DNA of 64,000 nt, taken from Cyanobium usitatum str. Tous. Its GTDB lineage: Bacteria; Cyanobacteriota; Cyanobacteriia; PCC-6307; Cyanobiaceae. The position numbers and the translations under genes are program-made. Numbering within the stretch: the first letter of the stretch is position 1; every line of letters starts with the position of its first letter. Shown here piece by piece: positions 61,754 to 64,000 of the stretch. Where the stretch lies: contig NZ_OY986431.1 in the NCBI RefSeq assembly GCF_963920485.1, positions 620,001 to 684,000 on the forward strand. Direction: 5' to 3'. Under the pieces are notes generated by a model. The model did no database searches. It saw only the letters and a list, made by a program, of their open reading frames with translations, and was not told where the DNA came from.

Positions 61754-63282
61754 GGCTGGGCTGAGTCGGCATGGGCCGAGCCGAGGCTCGCCGCCTGGGC
61801 ATCGCTGAGTCGGCCGGCCCGCTGCAGCACAGCGGTGATTTGGGCAATGTCCAGCACGGAATGGCAGTTGTAGCCGGCCGCCGCCAGCCGCTCCCGGGCG
61901 CGGCGGTCATGGTCGCCGCCATGGTCGATGAACACCACCACGTCCTGCACCTTCAGGCCCGAGCTCTCCAACTTGCCGATGCCCTCAAGGACGCTGCCGC
62001 CGGTGATCAAAATGTCGTCTACCACCACCACCCGGTCGCCCTCCTCGAAATCGCCCTCGATCAGGCGCCGGGCGCCGTGGGCCTTGACCTCCTTGCGGGG
62101 ATAGATCAGCGGCTTGTGCAGTTGCAGCGAAAGCCCAGTGGCGGTGGGCAGGGAGCCGTAGGGGATGCCGGCGATGCGGTCAAATTTGAGGCCCTGCAGC
62201 TTGCCGGCATAGGCGTGGAGGACTCGGTGGAACAGGTTTGGGTCGGAGATTATCTGGCGCAGATCGACGTAGTAGTTGAAGACCGCGCCCGAGGCTTGCA
62301 CGTAATCGCCGAATAGCAGGCAGCCGATGTCGAAGAGATCAACGATCAGGCTCTCGAGTGGGTCGGCGCTTGGTTGCTGCTCAGGGAGCCACAGGGCACA
62401 GGTTTCTGGGTTGCCCTTTTCGTGATTTTCCAGCCACTGGTGCCGCTTAGCCGTGATCTGCAGCTTGAGCGCCTCGGCTCGGCTGGCCATGTCGTCTTCT
62501 ACCAGCAGGTTTTGAGGTAGGGGCAGCAGCAGCCCATCGGCGGCGGCCCCCAGGCCGGCCTGCAGCATGGCGTCGAGCTTTTCCTCTTCTCCCCAAAGGC
62601 TGCGCAGGATCAAAAAGCGCTCGGGCGCTTCGGCCCGCACCCGCGCCAGGATTTGCGGATCACTGGTGCCCACCTCCAGCAGCAGCTGGTCGGGGGTGGC
62701 CCACAGCTGGGTCTCCCGCACAATCTGCAGGTAGAGCGGTGTCTCCTCATTCGGGTAGTGCTGGATCTGGCGCGCCGCCTGGTTCGAGCTGTGGCAGGTC
62801 ATCACCACGGCCTTGTCTGGATAGAGCAGGAAGGGGGCAGCGATGTCCTGGCCAGCCAGGGGTGAGAGGGTCACCGCATCGGCGCCCAGATCTTTAAACA
62901 GGTAGTGGGCCAGGGCCGAGGAGGAGTTGAGATCGCCGTGTTTGGCGTCGATGATCAGGGGAAGATCGCGGGGCACCAGGTCGCGCACCTCCAGCAGCAG
63001 CTCCAGTCCCACCGGTCCCAGGGCCTGATAAAAGCCAAGGCTGGGCTTGTAGGCGCACACATGGGGCCCTGTGGCCTCGATAACCGCCTTGATCCAGTGG
63101 CGGGCCTGGCTGAGGAAGGAGCGGCCCGCCAGGCCCCGCCGCGCTGCCCAGCTCTGCAGCATCTCCGGGTTGGGATCAAGCCCGGTCACCAGCAGCGACT
63201 GGCGGTCGGCGATGGCGTCGGTGAGTTTTACGAAGAAGCCCATCGCCCGCAGGCTGTTTGGGCTCGTTGCTAAGCCAGCCAT
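61750..63282 (-). CDS. pyrFE: Bifunctional orotidine-5'-phosphate decarboxylase / orotate phosphoribosyltransferase
   Basis: A 510-residue fusion for the last two steps of UMP synthesis. The N-terminal PyrF part (about 1-285) has LLVTGLDPNPEM and the catalytic lysines in VCAYKPSLGFYQ and IIDAKHGDLNSSSALAHYLF. The C-terminal PyrE part (about 310-510) has the PRPP motif VVVVDDILITGGSVLEGI and YPRKEVKAHGARRLIEGDFE. The order is the reverse of animal UMP synthase. It overlaps the CPA1 gene by an ATGA, and its start overlaps ackA's end by 13 bases. Confidence 0.92.
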   Translation of the reverse strand: MAGLATSPNSLRAMGFFVKLTDAIADRQSLLVTGLDPNPEMLQSWAARRGLAGRSFLSQARHWIKAVIEATGPHVCAYKPSLGFYQALGPVGLELLLEVRDLVPRDLPLIIDAKHGDLNSSSALAHYLFKDLGADAVTLSPLAGQDIAAPFLLYPDKAVVMTCHSSNQAARQIQHYPNEETPLYLQIVRETQLWATPDQLLLEVGTSDPQILARVRAEAPERFLILRSLWGEEEKLDAMLQAGLGAAADGLLLPLPQNLLVEDDMASRAEALKLQITAKRHQWLENHEKGNPETCALWLPEQQPSADPLESLIVDLFDIGCLLFGDYVQASGAVFNYYVDLRQIISDPNLFHRVLHAYAGKLQGLKFDRIAGIPYGSLPTATGLSLQLHKPLIYPRKEVKAHGARRLIEGDFEEGDRVVVVDDILITGGSVLEGIGKLESSGLKVQDVVVFIDHGGDHDRRARERLAAAGYNCHSVLDIAQITAVLQRAGRLSDAQAASLGSAHADSAQP

Positions 63283-64000
63283 TGGCCTGTCCGCCGGCTG
63301 GTGACACAGCTCTTTGCAATCAGCCGCACCATCAACCCTTCCTCATCGGCGGCCACCCGCAGCCAGCGCAGCCCCGGCAACCAGGCCAGGGCCTGCTCAA
63401 GTTCGGTGGCGAGGGCGTCGTCGTGTTCGCCGATGCCGCCGCTGAGGGCGATGGCCTGCACGCCTCCCAGGCTGGCTGCCATGGCCCCAATCCCTTGCAG
63501 CAGCCGGTGGCGGAACACCGCAATTGCCAGCTGGGCGCCGCGGTGGCCCTCGCCAGCCTGGAGGCGCAGCTCGCGCATGTCTCCGCTGAGCTCGGATAAC
63601 CCCAGCAGGCCGCTTTGGCGGTTTAGGGCCGTATCTAGTTCGGAGACGCCCACCCCCTGGCGCAGCAGGTGCAGCAGCAGCCCTGGATCCACGCTGCCGC
63701 TGCGGCTGGCCATCACCAGCCCCTCCAGCGGCGTGAAACCCATCGTGGTGTCGACGCTGCGCGGCTGGCCCTGGGGATCGATTTCGATCGCGCAGAGGGA
63801 GCAGCCGGCGCCGAGCTGGCAGCTGATCAGGCGGCGTATGTCTGGCTCACGGGCCGCCACCGTTTCGCCCACGTGCTGGTGGTTGAGGCCGTGGAAGCCA
63901 AAGCGGCGCAGGCCCTGCTGGCGCCAGGGTGCCGGTATGGCGTAGGTGGCGGCAGCTTCGCTGAGGCTGGCGTGGAAGGCGGTGTCGAAGCAGGCCCACT
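63270..64000 (-). CDS. ackA: Acetate kinase, N-terminus beyond the window
   Basis: C-terminal two-thirds of an acetate kinase. FDTAFHASLSEAAATYAIPA, RRFGFHGLNHQHVGE, CQLGAGCSLCAIEI, TTMGFTPLEGLVMASRSGSV and ALSGGIGEHDDAL follow the order of the family. The enzyme interconverts acetate/ATP and acetyl phosphate. The start lies to the right of position 64000. Its last 13 bases overlap the pyrFE start. CSLCAI is more cysteine-rich than usual at the adenosine site. Confidence 0.93.
   Translation of the reverse strand, partial: WACFDTAFHASLSEAAATYAIPAPWRQQGLRRFGFHGLNHQHVGETVAAREPDIRRLISCQLGAGCSLCAIEIDPQGQPRSVDTTMGFTPLEGLVMASRSGSVDPGLLLHLLRQGVGVSELDTALNRQSGLLGLSELSGDMRELRLQAGEGHRGAQLAIAVFRHRLLQGIGAMAASLGGVQAIALSGGIGEHDDALATELEQALAWLPGLRWLRVAADEEGLMVRLIAKSCVTSRRTGQWLA

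Overview
The window is GC-rich DNA from a cyanobacterium, most likely a picocyanobacterium of the Synechococcus/Cyanobium type. The evidence is a membrane-anchored phycobilisome rod linker of the CpcL type, the light-independent protochlorophyllide reductase genes chlN, chlB and chlL, the NDH-1 subunit NdhL, the bicarbonate transporter BicA, a cyanobacterial AbrB regulator, a CP12-like protein, a fused PyrF-PyrE enzyme and an intronless tRNA-Leu(UAA). Genes are tightly packed. Many neighbours share 1-4 bases at stop/start junctions, and few intergenic gaps exceed 250 bases. Both ends cut genes: a COG0523 GTPase on the left and acetate kinase on the right.

Left third (1-25.6 kb). Bases 1-5038 form a zinc-uptake island: COG0523 GTPase, SLH/OprB porin, znuA, znuC, zur and znuB. 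Two Zur-box-like palindromes lie in front of the porin and znuA. Next to it is a compact minus-strand operon (8680-5024) with two small proteins sharing an identically spaced Cys/His/Met motif, an SO_0444/DUF318-type permease, its TIGR03943 partner and a secreted or anchored propeller-like protein. This is my best candidate for an undescribed metal-handling system. Then come a QueD-like enzyme and hisIE (divergent, sharing one CATG), cpcL, a matrixin-like protease, small membrane proteins, a Nif11-cupin fusion, cyAbrB, an SbcC/SbcD-like pair, a cytochrome c6-like protein, an aminotransferase, two methyltransferases, trpA, a DUF3007-like gene, ndhL, tRNA-Leu, and a two-gene unit pairing a Nif11-like protein with a stand-alone domain otherwise seen at the N-terminus of large adhesins.

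Middle (25.7-42.2 kb). This is a transport region: a CaCA-family antiporter, a complete general amino-acid ABC transporter (aapJQMP-like), a trkH-trkA-SLC13 unit, a DedA protein, a decayed fasciclin remnant, a CPA2 antiporter, bioA, and bicA divergent from a second CPA2 Na+/H+ antiporter. The last pair fits Na+-coupled bicarbonate uptake.

Right third (42.2-64 kb). It holds small conserved proteins, a DCC-family protein, an FAD oxidoreductase, an AraC-type regulator, two related family-2 glycosyltransferases, a SepF-like protein, a fatty-acid desaturase, an RRM RNA-binding protein, a minimal Nif11 peptide and a CP12-like gene ending in a perfect 18-bp inverted repeat. These are followed by a K+ channel with an altered filter, chlN-chlB-chlL with a coupled ion channel, an RND exporter lacking its usual partner, a CPA1 antiporter gene split by an exact 26-bp tandem duplication, pyrFE and ackA.

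All assignments rest on reading motifs and context; no database search was run.
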